Assembly: GCF_000235445.1 (NCBI RefSeq)
Contig: NZ_JH378831.1
Span: 213,312-277,311 of the forward strand
Direction of reading: 5' to 3'
Length of the DNA stretch: 64,000 nucleotides
DNA from: Johnsonella ignava ATCC 51276
Lineage (GTDB): Bacteria; Bacillota; Clostridia; Lachnospirales; Lachnospiraceae
The notes under the pieces are model-generated. The model worked only from the letters and a program-made list of their open reading frames with translations. It made no database searches and had not been told where the DNA came from. A program made the translations under genes and the position numbers. Positions 8,585-16,520 of this stretch are shown one piece after another (the stretch's first letter is position 1; each line of letters opens with the position of its first letter).

Positions 8585-8707
8585 TTATCTTGTATTATCA
8601 TTAGCATTTACATCATACTCCCTGCCAACTACTACTATAAACAGCAATATCAATATTGATGTTACAGCAATAATTACTCTTAACTTCTTTTTACTATTTG
8701 TATTCAC
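8585..8707 (-). pseudogene. 5-prime fragment, third copy of the tandem anchored-protein gene
   Basis: From a GTG at 8705-8707, this repeats the first about 31 codons of the 8694-9401 gene (membrane anchor and GREY) with few changes, then diverges and stops. It overlaps the stop of the intact copy by 14 bp, exactly as that copy overlaps the one before it. Confidence 0.7.
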
Positions 8708-9401
8708 TGCCGCCTTTTATGTCTCTCTGATATTCATAATTTCGATATGATATGGAAAACAATTCTCTAACTCCTATAGTTCCACTCTCATGTATAACAT
8801 TTTCTGTGCCATCACCCATATCAAATGTTATCCTACCATTGAAGCCTGAACCGTCTAATCCTATTACTGAAAGAGCATACAAATAATATTCACCGTCTTT
8901 AGTTGACTTGTGCATATAAGCTATTAATTCATCCAAATTCTTTATTTCCTGAAACTCCTTCATTCCTTCTCCCTCTGATATAGTCTTTGGTGGGATAGGA
9001 ATTCCGGCTCCGCTTTCTCCGCTTATTCTTATATTTTTCATATTGTCATTAAAGTTCTCAATATATTTCTGTATATTTTCATTTTCTATAATTTTGTACT
9101 CATAAAGACTCTGCTTATCCCCTGATATATAATCTGTAATGTCCTGATTAACCATATCAAGCAAGCTTTTATTATTCCTCTTTATGACCCATGTATTTCC
9201 TTTGTTGTCATTGCATTCCATGTCCATTACCAACATGTCTGCCAAAATTACTGTTGTTGATATTGCATCATAATATCTAAGTGCTCTATCTCTTCTCTTT
9301 TCATCCAAGTACTCCCTGCCAACTATTGCTATAAACAGCAGCATTAATATTGATGTTGCAGCAATAATTACTCTTAACTTCTTTTTACTATTTGTATTCA
9401 C
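8694..9401 (-). CDS. membrane-anchored hypothetical protein, intact middle copy of a tandem array
   Basis: GTG start; 235 residues with one N-terminal membrane segment (about 9-25) and an extracytoplasmic domain. Shared with the neighbour at 9696-10352 are FNDNM.....I, ISE.EG..EF.EI.NLDEL and a Gly-Asp-Gly segment followed by EKVI/ENVI. Fragments of two further copies flank it: a 3-prime end at 9388-9507 and a 5-prime end at 8585-8707, with a repeat period of 694 bp. Unknown family, immunity-like by context. Confidence 0.6.
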   Translation of the reverse strand: MNTNSKKKLRVIIAATSILMLLFIAIVGREYLDEKRRDRALRYYDAISTTVILADMLVMDMECNDNKGNTWVIKRNNKSLLDMVNQDITDYISGDKQSLYEYKIIENENIQKYIENFNDNMKNIRISGESGAGIPIPPKTISEGEGMKEFQEIKNLDELIAYMHKSTKDGEYYLYALSVIGLDGSGFNGRITFDMGDGTENVIHESGTIGVRELFSISYRNYEYQRDIKGGSEYK

Positions 9402-9507
9402 TGCCGCCTTTTACGCCTCTCTGATATTCATAATTTCGATATGATATGGAAAACAACTCTCTAACATCTATCATTCCACTTTGATGTATAACATTTTCTT
9501 TTCCATC
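9388..9507 (-). pseudogene. 3-prime fragment, first copy of the tandem anchored-protein gene
   Basis: The last about 39 codons repeat the end of the 8694-9401 product (ENVIHQSGMIDVRELFSISY, ending GGSEYK) with about ten changes. The stop lies 14 bp inside the next copy. Upstream (9508-9695) only unrelated short open stretches are seen. Confidence 0.65.
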
Positions 9508-9695
9508 ACTTCTACCTTCCGGTTGCTCAACTTCATGGCATGAATATGCCGTATATAATCCAATACATCCTTACACCTTACTCCTATTAAAATATTGTAT
9601 TTTAGATTACCTTATCCATAAGCCATATTTAAATATTACTTGCTATTATTTTTAAAATAGACTATGTTTTTATCTTCAATTATATATACATCACA

Positions 9696-10352
9696 TTACA
9701 ATACTTCAAATAATTTTCTGAAAGATATTCTCCCATATTCTTTTATTACTTTTTCTTCTCCATTTCCGTAGTCATAGATAAACTTTGTAAATTGTGCTGT
9801 CCTATCATGCCCTATTATATTAAGTTCATCAATATACAGCACATTGAACTCACTTTTCTTATACATATATCTATACAATTCATCCAGATTTCTTATTTCC
9901 TTAAATTCTTCCAAGCCTTCGTTCTCAGAGATTGTCTTATATCTTTTCTCCGGTTCATTCCATATTTTTATATGAGACATATTATCATTAAATATCTCTA
10001 TCTTCCTTGCTGTATTTTCTCCCTCCGTCAGTTTAAATTGTCCTAATACTTTTAGCTCCCCCCTTATATATTTATCAGATACTTCATTACACTTATCAAC
10101 CAACATAGTTTCATTATCAAAATAAAAAATACTTCCATCAGCAGAGATATATTCTAATTTAGCTTCTGTAGCTTGCTGTAATTCATATTTTCTTAGTCCA
10201 TCATATAAAAATTCTATAGAATCTTCATTACGCATATATCTTATATTTTGTAAGTGAATTCTATATCTATAAATAGAATAACTAATAATACATACTAAGG
10301 TAACTATTCCCCAAAAAATAAATAGTCTTATCATTCTCCCCTTTTTATCCAA
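9696..10352 (-). CDS. membrane-anchored hypothetical protein, paralogue of 8694-9401
   Basis: I choose TTG 10350-10352 because AGGAG lies seven bases upstream; the longer frame to 10391 has no site. The protein of about 218 residues has an N-terminal anchor (FIFWGIVTLVCIISYSIY) and a soluble domain sharing the FNDNM, ISENEGLEEFKEIRNLDEL and YGNGEEKVI segments with 8694-9401. A 3-prime fragment of another copy ends 20 bp upstream (10372-10463). Function unknown. Confidence 0.6.
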   Translation of the reverse strand: MDKKGRMIRLFIFWGIVTLVCIISYSIYRYRIHLQNIRYMRNEDSIEFLYDGLRKYELQQATEAKLEYISADGSIFYFDNETMLVDKCNEVSDKYIRGELKVLGQFKLTEGENTARKIEIFNDNMSHIKIWNEPEKRYKTISENEGLEEFKEIRNLDELYRYMYKKSEFNVLYIDELNIIGHDRTAQFTKFIYDYGNGEEKVIKEYGRISFRKLFEVL

Positions 10353-10371
10353 AATTAATCTCCTATGTATT

Positions 10372-10463
10372 TTAATCAAATAAATCACCAAAGTCTATTT
10401 TTCCGTAGTCTGTTATTACTTTTTCTTCCCCATTTCCGTAATCATAAATAAACTTTGCAAATT
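10372..10463 (-). pseudogene. 3-prime fragment, second copy of the 9696-10352 gene
   Basis: These 30 codons read AKFIYDYGNGEEKVITDYGK and onward, nearly the same as the end of the gene that follows, and stop at TAA 10372-10374. The fragment joins directly to the VgrG-like fragment upstream. Confidence 0.6.
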
Positions 10464-10593
10464 AGGAAATTTTATTATTACCCTATCTCCAACTTCAGGC
10501 ATACAATACCAACTTCCTCCTTCCGGTGAAGAATATACAGTAGCATAGTTTAGTAGAGCCTTGTCATCAGTTTTATCAACTTCTATATGCCTG
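10464..10593 (-). pseudogene. fragment of a VgrG/gp5-like spike protein
   Basis: About 43 codons, with neither start nor end of their own, encode YATVYSSPEGGSWYCMPEVG followed by DRVIIKFP. To my knowledge the pattern YSSP.G.GWYCMPE.GD.V.L.FP is characteristic of the OB-fold region of VgrG/Pvc8-type spike proteins of Firmicute contractile injection systems. The piece lies exactly between the stop of the YARHG protein gene and a fragment of an unrelated gene. An apparent 75-residue frame here (10416-10643) is a chimera. Confidence 0.5.
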
Positions 10594-11583
10594 CTAAAAG
10601 CTGTCAATATATTCAGAAATCGTCTTAATATTTTCTTTTTCAATATCGCTTAAATCATTCTCACTAAAATTTTCATTTTTCTCATACCATCTTTTTGTTC
10701 TGAAATAATTATATTCCGGACTGTTTTTGGTATATATCTTTCCATGTCTTGCATATATCTCTTCACGAGCCATACATGCCGCAAATTTTGAAAGTTTTTT
10801 CAGCTTTTCTAAATTTGATGTTCCACTAATGATTTCCGTAGCACTTCCCGGAAAAAACTCACCATTATCACTTGTACTGATATACATACTGATTCGATTA
10901 CCCTTAGAATCATACCCGTATTTTTCTATAAATTCCTCATAGTCCGACAGTAGGCTATATTCTGGATCAAAAAATAGCCTCATTCCATGTCCCAGATCAT
11001 AGTACGCCAAGTCATCATACCATTGCAAAACCTTAGATATCCTCCATTTATTATCTTCACACAGTTCAAAATACACCTCACCATCACTGATTTTCGGCAT
11101 ATCCTCAGCTAAAAACTCACTTTTTATAAATTGTATTTGTACGCATATACTTTTTTTATCTCTATACTTTATATGAAATTTTCCTTTCGTATAGATTCTA
11201 TAGTACATGCAGTTACTGAATTCGCTTTCGGATTCTCTCGACTGTGTATGCCTTCCTCTATAAAATCTTATATTATATAATTTACATAGATAATTATATG
11301 CCATATCCTTAATATAATCTCTATGATACACATACAGTTTTTCTTCATACTCCTGATTTTTAAAATAGTAATCATCATATCCGTCCGACTCTCTGCAAGA
11401 CACCTCATGACTGATTTTTTCTCCTAAATACATAAAATCGGCAATTTCTCTAATAATTTCTATGGCTCTTTCATCAGTCATTTCAGTATTACTGTCTTTA
11501 TTTTCAATGGCAACAGTTTTAGCATTAAGTATAAAAAGTAATATTACACCTATGCAAAATACGCCCAATAATTTATATCTCAT
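10594..11583 (-). CDS. secreted YARHG-domain protein
   Basis: The 329-residue protein starts at an ATG with AGGAGA upstream. It has a signal peptide or N-terminal anchor (about 4-22), a central domain (about 40-240; NKWRISKVLQWYDDLAYYDL) and a C-terminal YARHG domain (about 270-325; EEIYARHGKIY, Trp-Tyr near 305, then DLSDIEKEN). YARHG domains are extracellular with unknown function. The protein is paralogous throughout to the lipoprotein at 11819-12847, so the pair arose by duplication. Confidence 0.75.
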   Translation of the reverse strand: MRYKLLGVFCIGVILLFILNAKTVAIENKDSNTEMTDERAIEIIREIADFMYLGEKISHEVSCRESDGYDDYYFKNQEYEEKLYVYHRDYIKDMAYNYLCKLYNIRFYRGRHTQSRESESEFSNCMYYRIYTKGKFHIKYRDKKSICVQIQFIKSEFLAEDMPKISDGEVYFELCEDNKWRISKVLQWYDDLAYYDLGHGMRLFFDPEYSLLSDYEEFIEKYGYDSKGNRISMYISTSDNGEFFPGSATEIISGTSNLEKLKKLSKFAACMAREEIYARHGKIYTKNSPEYNYFRTKRWYEKNENFSENDLSDIEKENIKTISEYIDSF

Positions 11584-11594
11584 ACTCTTGTCTC

Positions 11595-11842
11595 CTAAAA
11601 TTCTTCCAAATGTGCTTTTATAATATCTAAATTATGTTTTTCAATATCACTTAAGTCATCTTCACTAAATCCCTGATTTTCTTTATACCAATCTAATCCG
11701 TTGAAATAATTATACTCTATGGAATATTTCGGATATATTTTCCCATGCCTCGCATATATCTCTTCACAAGCTATATAGGTCGCAAGCTTAGAAAGAATAT
11801 CTAATACATAACTATCATCTAAACGCTCCAATACATCAAAAC
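11595..11842 (-). pseudogene. duplicated YARHG domain without a start
   Basis: This is a tandem copy of the last 248 bp of the 11819-12847 gene, differing at only a few positions. It encodes a full YARHG domain (CEEIYARHGKIYPKYSIEYN) ending HLEEF. The only in-frame initiator near its beginning is TTG without a ribosome site. Because 248 is not a multiple of three, it is out of frame with the parent. Confidence 0.75.
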
Positions 11843-12847
11843 TGCTAATTCTTCCAAATGTGCTTTTATAATATCTAAATTATGTTTTTCAATATCACTT
11901 AAGTCATCTTCACTAAATTTCTGATTTTCTTTATACCAATCTAATCCGTTGAAATAATTATACTCAATGGAATATTTCGGATATATTTTCCCATGCCTCG
12001 CATATATCTCTTCACAAGCTATATAGGTCGCAAGCTTAGAAAGAATATCTAATACATAACTATCATATAAATGCTCCAATACATCAAAACTGCTGCTTGA
12101 TAGAATCGCAGCTTTTGGAGAATATCTTAACATCTGCATAGGTATTTTATTTCCATTTTTATCATATCCATATTCCTTAATAAAAGCTTCATAGTCCTCT
12201 TTCACATTATTCTTACTGTCGAAAAATTCATCTATATATTCTTCCAATTCATAAAATACCAAATCATCATACCATTGAGATATCTTAGATATTCGCCATT
12301 TATTATCATCGCATAAAGTAATAAATATTTGTCCCTTGTCCGTATCCGGCATACCATCTCCAAGGCTGCTGTCTTTATTGAAAACCGCCTCTATACATAT
12401 CTCTTTATCCTTTTTTGACAAAATATTAAAATTGCCTGCACTGTCTAACCTATATCTAATATAACCGCCGCTAAACTCATTTTTCGCTTTTCCCATACCT
12501 GATCTAAACCTGACGATTTTATACATACCTGTTAAATATTTATAAGCAGTATCTTTTATGTAATTCCTTTGATAGATTTCTAATTTATTCTCATCTTCTT
12601 TGTTCTTAAAATAGGCAAATCTCTCCCCGTCAAAACCTTCAACATCCTCACCTGTTTCTATACCTGTATCCATAAAAGCTATAATTTCTTTTACAAGCTT
12701 TATAGCCTCTTCATCCGAAAGAATTTCCACTCCGGCATTATAATCAATAAACTTTTCTTCCTTCACATGTAAATTTGTCCTACATCCGCAGCAAAGACCA
12801 ATTATTAAAAGTATCACAGAAAATATGTATAAATTTTTATTTCTCAC
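11819..12847 (-). CDS. YARHG-domain lipoprotein with altered C-terminus
   Basis: GTG start. The 342-residue product has a lipoprotein signal (IIGLCCGC, cleavage before a Cys near residue 20-22), a central domain shared with the 10594-11583 protein (NKWRISKISQWYDDLVFYEL) and a YARHG domain (about 275-330). The natural end, HLEEF, has become HLEEL plus about eight extra residues, because the coding frame runs into a tandem copy of its own 3-prime end. An orphan tail (12837-13004) overlaps the start, giving the tail-then-secreted-protein order again. Confidence 0.75.
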   Translation of the reverse strand: MRNKNLYIFSVILLIIGLCCGCRTNLHVKEEKFIDYNAGVEILSDEEAIKLVKEIIAFMDTGIETGEDVEGFDGERFAYFKNKEDENKLEIYQRNYIKDTAYKYLTGMYKIVRFRSGMGKAKNEFSGGYIRYRLDSAGNFNILSKKDKEICIEAVFNKDSSLGDGMPDTDKGQIFITLCDDNKWRISKISQWYDDLVFYELEEYIDEFFDSKNNVKEDYEAFIKEYGYDKNGNKIPMQMLRYSPKAAILSSSSFDVLEHLYDSYVLDILSKLATYIACEEIYARHGKIYPKYSIEYNYFNGLDWYKENQKFSEDDLSDIEKHNLDIIKAHLEELAVLMYWSV

Positions 12848-13004
12848 TTTCTCCTCCTCTCACTGATGGGTTATCCGGTATATCCCCATAATCAGTACCT
12901 CCATTACTACAAAAACCGTCAAAATATTTATAACCTTTAGCAGAATAATCTATTTGCGTTTTTCTTACAGCTGTTCTGCCATTAAAATTTCCTGTATCAA
13001 AAAA
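12837..13004 (-). pseudogene. orphan effector/toxin C-terminal tail overlapping the next start
   Basis: A 55-codon stretch without a start encodes NFNGRTAVRKTQIDYSAKGY and then a Gly/Asp-rich end (GGTDYGDIPDNPSVRGGESE). Its TAA lies inside the first codons of the lipoprotein gene. An in-frame TAA at 13005-13007 precedes it. I read it as the surviving tip of a toxin whose immunity gene follows. Confidence 0.45.
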
Positions 13005-13090
13005 TTACTCAATCTGCTTTCTCTCTGACATATAAATATTGTAATATTGTGGGACTCTTTAAAAAATATCATTTTTTTTCATCTTTCACT

Positions 13091-13957
13091 TCATTGTATA
13101 ATTAACATTTCCGGTTCATCATCCAAACCATCTTCCGTGCGAATCACCTCAATTTTAGGCTTCTTATTCTCATCGATACATAAAGTAAAGTCCTTTCCGT
13201 ATTCTATATATCCTATAATTTCTTCTTTCTCCCCCTTCTTTACCCATATTATGTCCATATCTTTAGCCCAGCCAATTTTATACAAACTCTTGACCTGTAC
13301 ATATAAAGGCTCATCATACAGAGTCAGTTTATAGGAAACATCCCGCTCAAGTTCAATATTTCCCTTTCCTGTAATGCTTACTTCCCCCTTAACATCTGTG
13401 GCAATTTCATTTAATCGTTTTATTCTGTCTATATATTTATGAGCATATGTCATAGTAAAACCCTTTATCGTTTTATCACTGCCTGTACCTGTATAGATAC
13501 CAATTCTGGCTTCCAAATATAAGGGATCTACAAATCCGTATATTCCATGAGCTCCATATCCGTAAGCATAGTCTCCTCTATTATGATCTTCAAAAAGTTC
13601 AAAATCAACATCAGAAATCCCCTCTCCAAACCCTGTCTTTAGGCTTACAACATACCATTTTGGATCATCTCTCCTTTGGCAATACCATACAATACAGTAT
13701 ATTTCCTTACCCTCCTTCGTAAGTATGATTTCCGCTCTTTTTTCATCCTTTTTCAGCTTTTCAGTATATTTCCAACCGTCTGATGTGAGTTCATCCAAAG
13801 GAAAAGGCATTTGATATAAAGATCCGTCCAGCCTGAAAATATAATCGTCTATGGAATCTCCCATAGTAAGAGGTTTTTTGTATTCATCCCAATCATTTCC
13901 CTGGAAAAGCTCCTCCTTTTCATAAGTTGTTTCTTCAAGCTCTATGGGAACAGCCAT
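13091..13957 (-). CDS. C-terminal half of a split lipoprotein
   Basis: About 288 residues, beginning at an ATG inside a 29-bp repeat with no ribosome site and no signal peptide. Its first codons repeat the last codons of the 14008-14700 product (YSADYLMAV). The domain has YGYGAHGIYGFVDPLYLEAR and ends in LIIQ. A paralogous fragment lies at 2883-3198. It is probably not expressed alone. Removing the 65 bp between the repeats would join it in frame to the lipoprotein upstream. Function unknown. Confidence 0.6.
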   Translation of the reverse strand: MAVPIELEETTYEKEELFQGNDWDEYKKPLTMGDSIDDYIFRLDGSLYQMPFPLDELTSDGWKYTEKLKKDEKRAEIILTKEGKEIYCIVWYCQRRDDPKWYVVSLKTGFGEGISDVDFELFEDHNRGDYAYGYGAHGIYGFVDPLYLEARIGIYTGTGSDKTIKGFTMTYAHKYIDRIKRLNEIATDVKGEVSITGKGNIELERDVSYKLTLYDEPLYVQVKSLYKIGWAKDMDIIWVKKGEKEEIIGYIEYGKDFTLCIDENKKPKIEVIRTEDGLDDEPEMLIIQ

Positions 13958-14041
13958 CAAATAGTCCGCACTATACGCCTAGCCATGCAAAAATTGCACT
14001 TCACGGGTTAAAGAACAGCCATCAAATAGTCCGCACTATAC
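13948..14041. repeat. 29-bp perfect direct repeats flanking a 36-bp insert
   Basis: The copies are at 13948-13976 and 14013-14041, 65 bp apart, and both encode YSADYLMAV on the minus strand. The insert carries TAA and TAG in the relevant frames. Recombination between the copies deletes exactly one copy plus the insert and restores one continuous frame. Confidence 0.9.
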
Positions 14042-14700
14042 CCGCCGAATATGCTTTTCTCATTCTTATGAAGCCTAACCTCTACATACTCTATATACCT
14101 GCAAAAAATAGGGCTATATATTTTGTATTTTACCGTAAGTTTTCCATCCTCTCCCATTCTAAATTTCCAGTCTCTAAATTCTATAAAGTAATCACTTCCT
14201 TCTCTTCTGTACATTGGCAGGATAAATACATCTTCAGATTTCATATTATAGCTGTAATTTTGAGAGAGATACCGCCATGTCTTTGTTGTCGTGGAAGCTC
14301 CCGCCATTTTCAGTATAAGCTCCGCATTTTCACGGCTTATAAGTTTTTTATCATTTTCAAAAACAACGTACTCTCCTAAACTATCTTTAAGAATATGTTC
14401 ATATTCCATTTCATTTAAACTATAAAGAAACTCTACCTGTTTTTCCTTAGTATCCAGCACACATCCCTTTCCTATAATATTTGAGTCGCCTGTATGAGAT
14501 ACATGCAGAGTCTGTATCAGCCATTTAAGTTTTTCAAGATCCGATTCAGACAATTCTTCCGCCTTATTATCACGCTTTTCGGATTGACTTTTTACAAATA
14601 CAGGAGTTTGTCCTATAACTTTTTTCCTGTTTATAAAACCACAGGAGAATAAAACACTTGTGCATACTATTAATACTGTTACTATAAATATCTTTCTCAT
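14008..14700 (-). CDS. N-terminal half of a split lipoprotein
   Basis: The start is ATG 14698-14700, with GGAGA ten bases upstream and overlapping the stop of a 35-residue frame. The 230-residue product has a lipoprotein signal (LIVCTSVLFSCG, lipidated Cys near residue 20) and an unrecognised domain. It ends at a TAA seven codons after the sequence YSADY, inside the second 29-bp repeat. The missing continuation appears to be the product of 13091-13957, giving an ancestral protein of about 514 residues. Confidence 0.65.
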   Translation of the reverse strand: MRKIFIVTVLIVCTSVLFSCGFINRKKVIGQTPVFVKSQSEKRDNKAEELSESDLEKLKWLIQTLHVSHTGDSNIIGKGCVLDTKEKQVEFLYSLNEMEYEHILKDSLGEYVVFENDKKLISRENAELILKMAGASTTTKTWRYLSQNYSYNMKSEDVFILPMYRREGSDYFIEFRDWKFRMGEDGKLTVKYKIYSPIFCRYIEYVEVRLHKNEKSIFGGYSADYLMAVL

Positions 14701-14804
14701 TTTTCTATTCTCCAATATCCTGATGTCCTGCCATATACGGTAATAATGGCACACAAGATAGCTGCTATTATTCCTAAAACATCAAGTAAAAATCTTTTAT
14801 TCAT
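14697..14804 (-). CDS. 35-residue membrane peptide coupled to the lipoprotein gene
   Basis: The ATG at 14804 opens a 35-residue frame (MNKRFLLDVLGIIAAILCAI, then TVYGRTSGYWRIEK) with one membrane segment. Its TGA overlaps the lipoprotein start codon (ATGA). Upstream there is only a weak AAAAG site. It may be a real small membrane protein or the end of a lost larger one. Confidence 0.4.
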   Translation of the reverse strand: MNKRFLLDVLGIIAAILCAIITVYGRTSGYWRIEK

Positions 14805-14837
14805 AAATTCTTTTCAATTTTATATTTTATAAAAATA

Positions 14838-14866
14838 GGCTGCATGACAATAAATGTCTTGCAGCC
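14838..14866 (-). terminator. hairpin followed by a T-rich run
   Basis: A 12-bp stem with one mismatch (GGCTGCA.GACA arms, 5-base loop) is followed on the minus strand by TATTTTTATAAAA. It would stop transcripts entering from the higher-coordinate side and so isolate the cassette array. Confidence 0.7.
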
Positions 14867-14921
14867 CAAACTTTTAACGACTGATTTTTTTGTTACTCGG
14901 CTGCGTATCCGCCTTCAACTA

Positions 14922-15005
14922 TCAGACCTGCCATCTAAGTTTTTCAGGATTAATATCTTCAATCAACAAAGTACGATTCGTTTGTTTTATAATACTCTCT
15001 GCCAT
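14922..15005 (-). CDS. 27-residue frame with a strong ribosome site
   Basis: ATG 15003-15005 follows AAAGAGGTG at good spacing and encodes MAESIIKQTNRTLLIEDINP and seven more residues. Just past the stop, another frame reads GLIVEGGYAAE, so one lost base may separate the real end. It could be a peptide gene or a gene remnant; nothing is recognised. Confidence 0.3.
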   Translation of the reverse strand: MAESIIKQTNRTLLIEDINPEKLRWQV

Positions 15006-15689
15006 CCTGCACCTCTTTAAATCTGTATTTTTTCTTTATAAAATACAAACTCTAAGATTTCATTACATAAATATATCGGGTAATAAGGAACATAAAGATA
15101 TAAAGCCAATGATTATTTTTGGCAGTACAGAACATAGACTAAATAGAAAAATAACAACAGATAAATTGTGTTGTTTCTCTCTATCAGAACTAACTTCAGT
15201 TACCAACAGTATCCTTTCTTACTAAGAAACATTCCTTAATAACAATAAAACAACAATTACACCTATTTTATTTACAAATTTTTATATTGCCTTTGAGATA
15301 TAGCAAGCGACTTTCTTTGTCTCCTTTTGGAAAAGCATAAGTTTTGAACTACTATGAGTTCACCTTGCTCAAAGCCAAAATATTTATGCCATTCATTATG
15401 GTTATAATATTAACATATTTACAAAATAATTTCAAGATATTTTACTTGATTTTTTTTATTTGCAACTAAATTTAAGAATATTTTTTTGCAAATACTTCTC
15501 AAAAAATACCATAAATATTTCTCAAAAAATATCGTAAATATAAGGAGTCTTTACTCTTTTTGTGTATAATTTAATCAGACCAGAAAACATACCAAACAAA
15601 AACCATGATGTTGCCTTTTGTGTAATTGACAGGGAATTGTTTTGTATTTTAAATTACGGTTTTAAGGCTCTTAATTAAAACTATATGCT
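15006..15689. other. long intergenic stretch
   Basis: No convincing gene is seen. A patch at about 15290-15400 has higher G+C and a GTGAACTCATAGTAGTTC-like inverted repeat on the minus strand, and may be a gene relic or structured RNA. The rest is very AT-rich and contains the 3-prime flank of the dehydratase-activator gene. Confidence 0.4.
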
Positions 15690-16493
15690 TCAATTTATAT
15701 TACTTTTAATTTCCTCAGATATTATAATCTCCTTTTTTGAAGCCGAGGAAAGTGCTGCACCCAATGCCCCTGCATATCTGCCCAGTTTATGAGTCTGTAT
15801 ATCTTTTCCAAGTTTTTGTGATAAAAGCTCTACAAAATAATCTGTACTGCATAACCCTCCCGTTAAAAATACTCTATTCATAAAACCGTGCCTTTTACAT
15901 AAATTGGCTACCCTGTCTGCAACAGAATCTATAACTCCGGCAGCGATATCCTCACGCTTTTCGCCTGCACCTATATGGCTTATAACCTCAGATTCGGCAA
16001 AAACTGTACACATCGAACTTATTGAAAGTGCATTGCCTTCCTTTGCCATATCATAAAGCTCATCAAATGTCGCACCTAATCGGTTTGCCATTATTTCTAT
16101 AAATTTACCTGTTCCGGCGGCACATTTATCATTCATAAGAAAATCCCTTACATTACCGCCCTCAAGGCTTATTATTTTAGTATCCTGCCCACCTACATCA
16201 ATTACTGTGCAGTCGGCACCAAAAAGCGCAAACGCCCCCCTGCCATGACATGTAATCTCAGTAATTATTTTATCCGCATACTCAACACAGATCCTTCCGT
16301 AGCCGGTGGCAACACACCTCATAGAGTCCGTATATCCCTTTTCTTCAAGGATTTTATAAATTGCTTTGGCAGTTTCCTTACTGTTCCAGCCTGTAGGCAG
16401 ATTAAAACATTCCAAAAGCTTCTCATCATCAATTACTGCCACCTTTGAAGCAGTAGAACCTATGTCAACTCCTGCAAAATAATTATAATCCAT
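15690..16493 (-). CDS. 2-hydroxyacyl-CoA dehydratase-type activator ATPase
   Basis: The 267-residue protein belongs to the BadF/BcrA/HgdC ASKHA ATPase family. Motifs seen are the phosphate loop FAGVDIGSTASKVAV, a second phosphate motif VDVGGQDTKI, NDKCAAGTGKF and a later Cys (SSMCTVFAESEVISHI), which in the homodimer hold one [4Fe-4S] cluster, and the adenosine motif VFLTGG. It uses ATP to push low-potential electrons into its partner enzyme, here almost certainly the product of 16521-17669, 27 bp upstream in the same operon. Confidence 0.9.
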   Translation of the reverse strand: MDYNYFAGVDIGSTASKVAVIDDEKLLECFNLPTGWNSKETAKAIYKILEEKGYTDSMRCVATGYGRICVEYADKIITEITCHGRGAFALFGADCTVIDVGGQDTKIISLEGGNVRDFLMNDKCAAGTGKFIEIMANRLGATFDELYDMAKEGNALSISSMCTVFAESEVISHIGAGEKREDIAAGVIDSVADRVANLCKRHGFMNRVFLTGGLCSTDYFVELLSQKLGKDIQTHKLGRYAGALGAALSSASKKEIIISEEIKSNIN

Positions 16494-16520
16494 AAAAGTA
16501 CCCTTTTAAACCAATACCTG

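Noticed and set aside
9508..9695. Short frame reading like NILIGVRCKDVLDYIRHIHA
   Set aside because: About 30 codons only, no start, no recognised family. It may be a relic but is too short to support a call.
10416..10643. 75-residue frame as an intact gene
   Set aside because: It reads across three unrelated pieces (end of the YARHG gene out of frame, the VgrG-like fragment, and another gene end out of frame). It has no plausible ribosome site.
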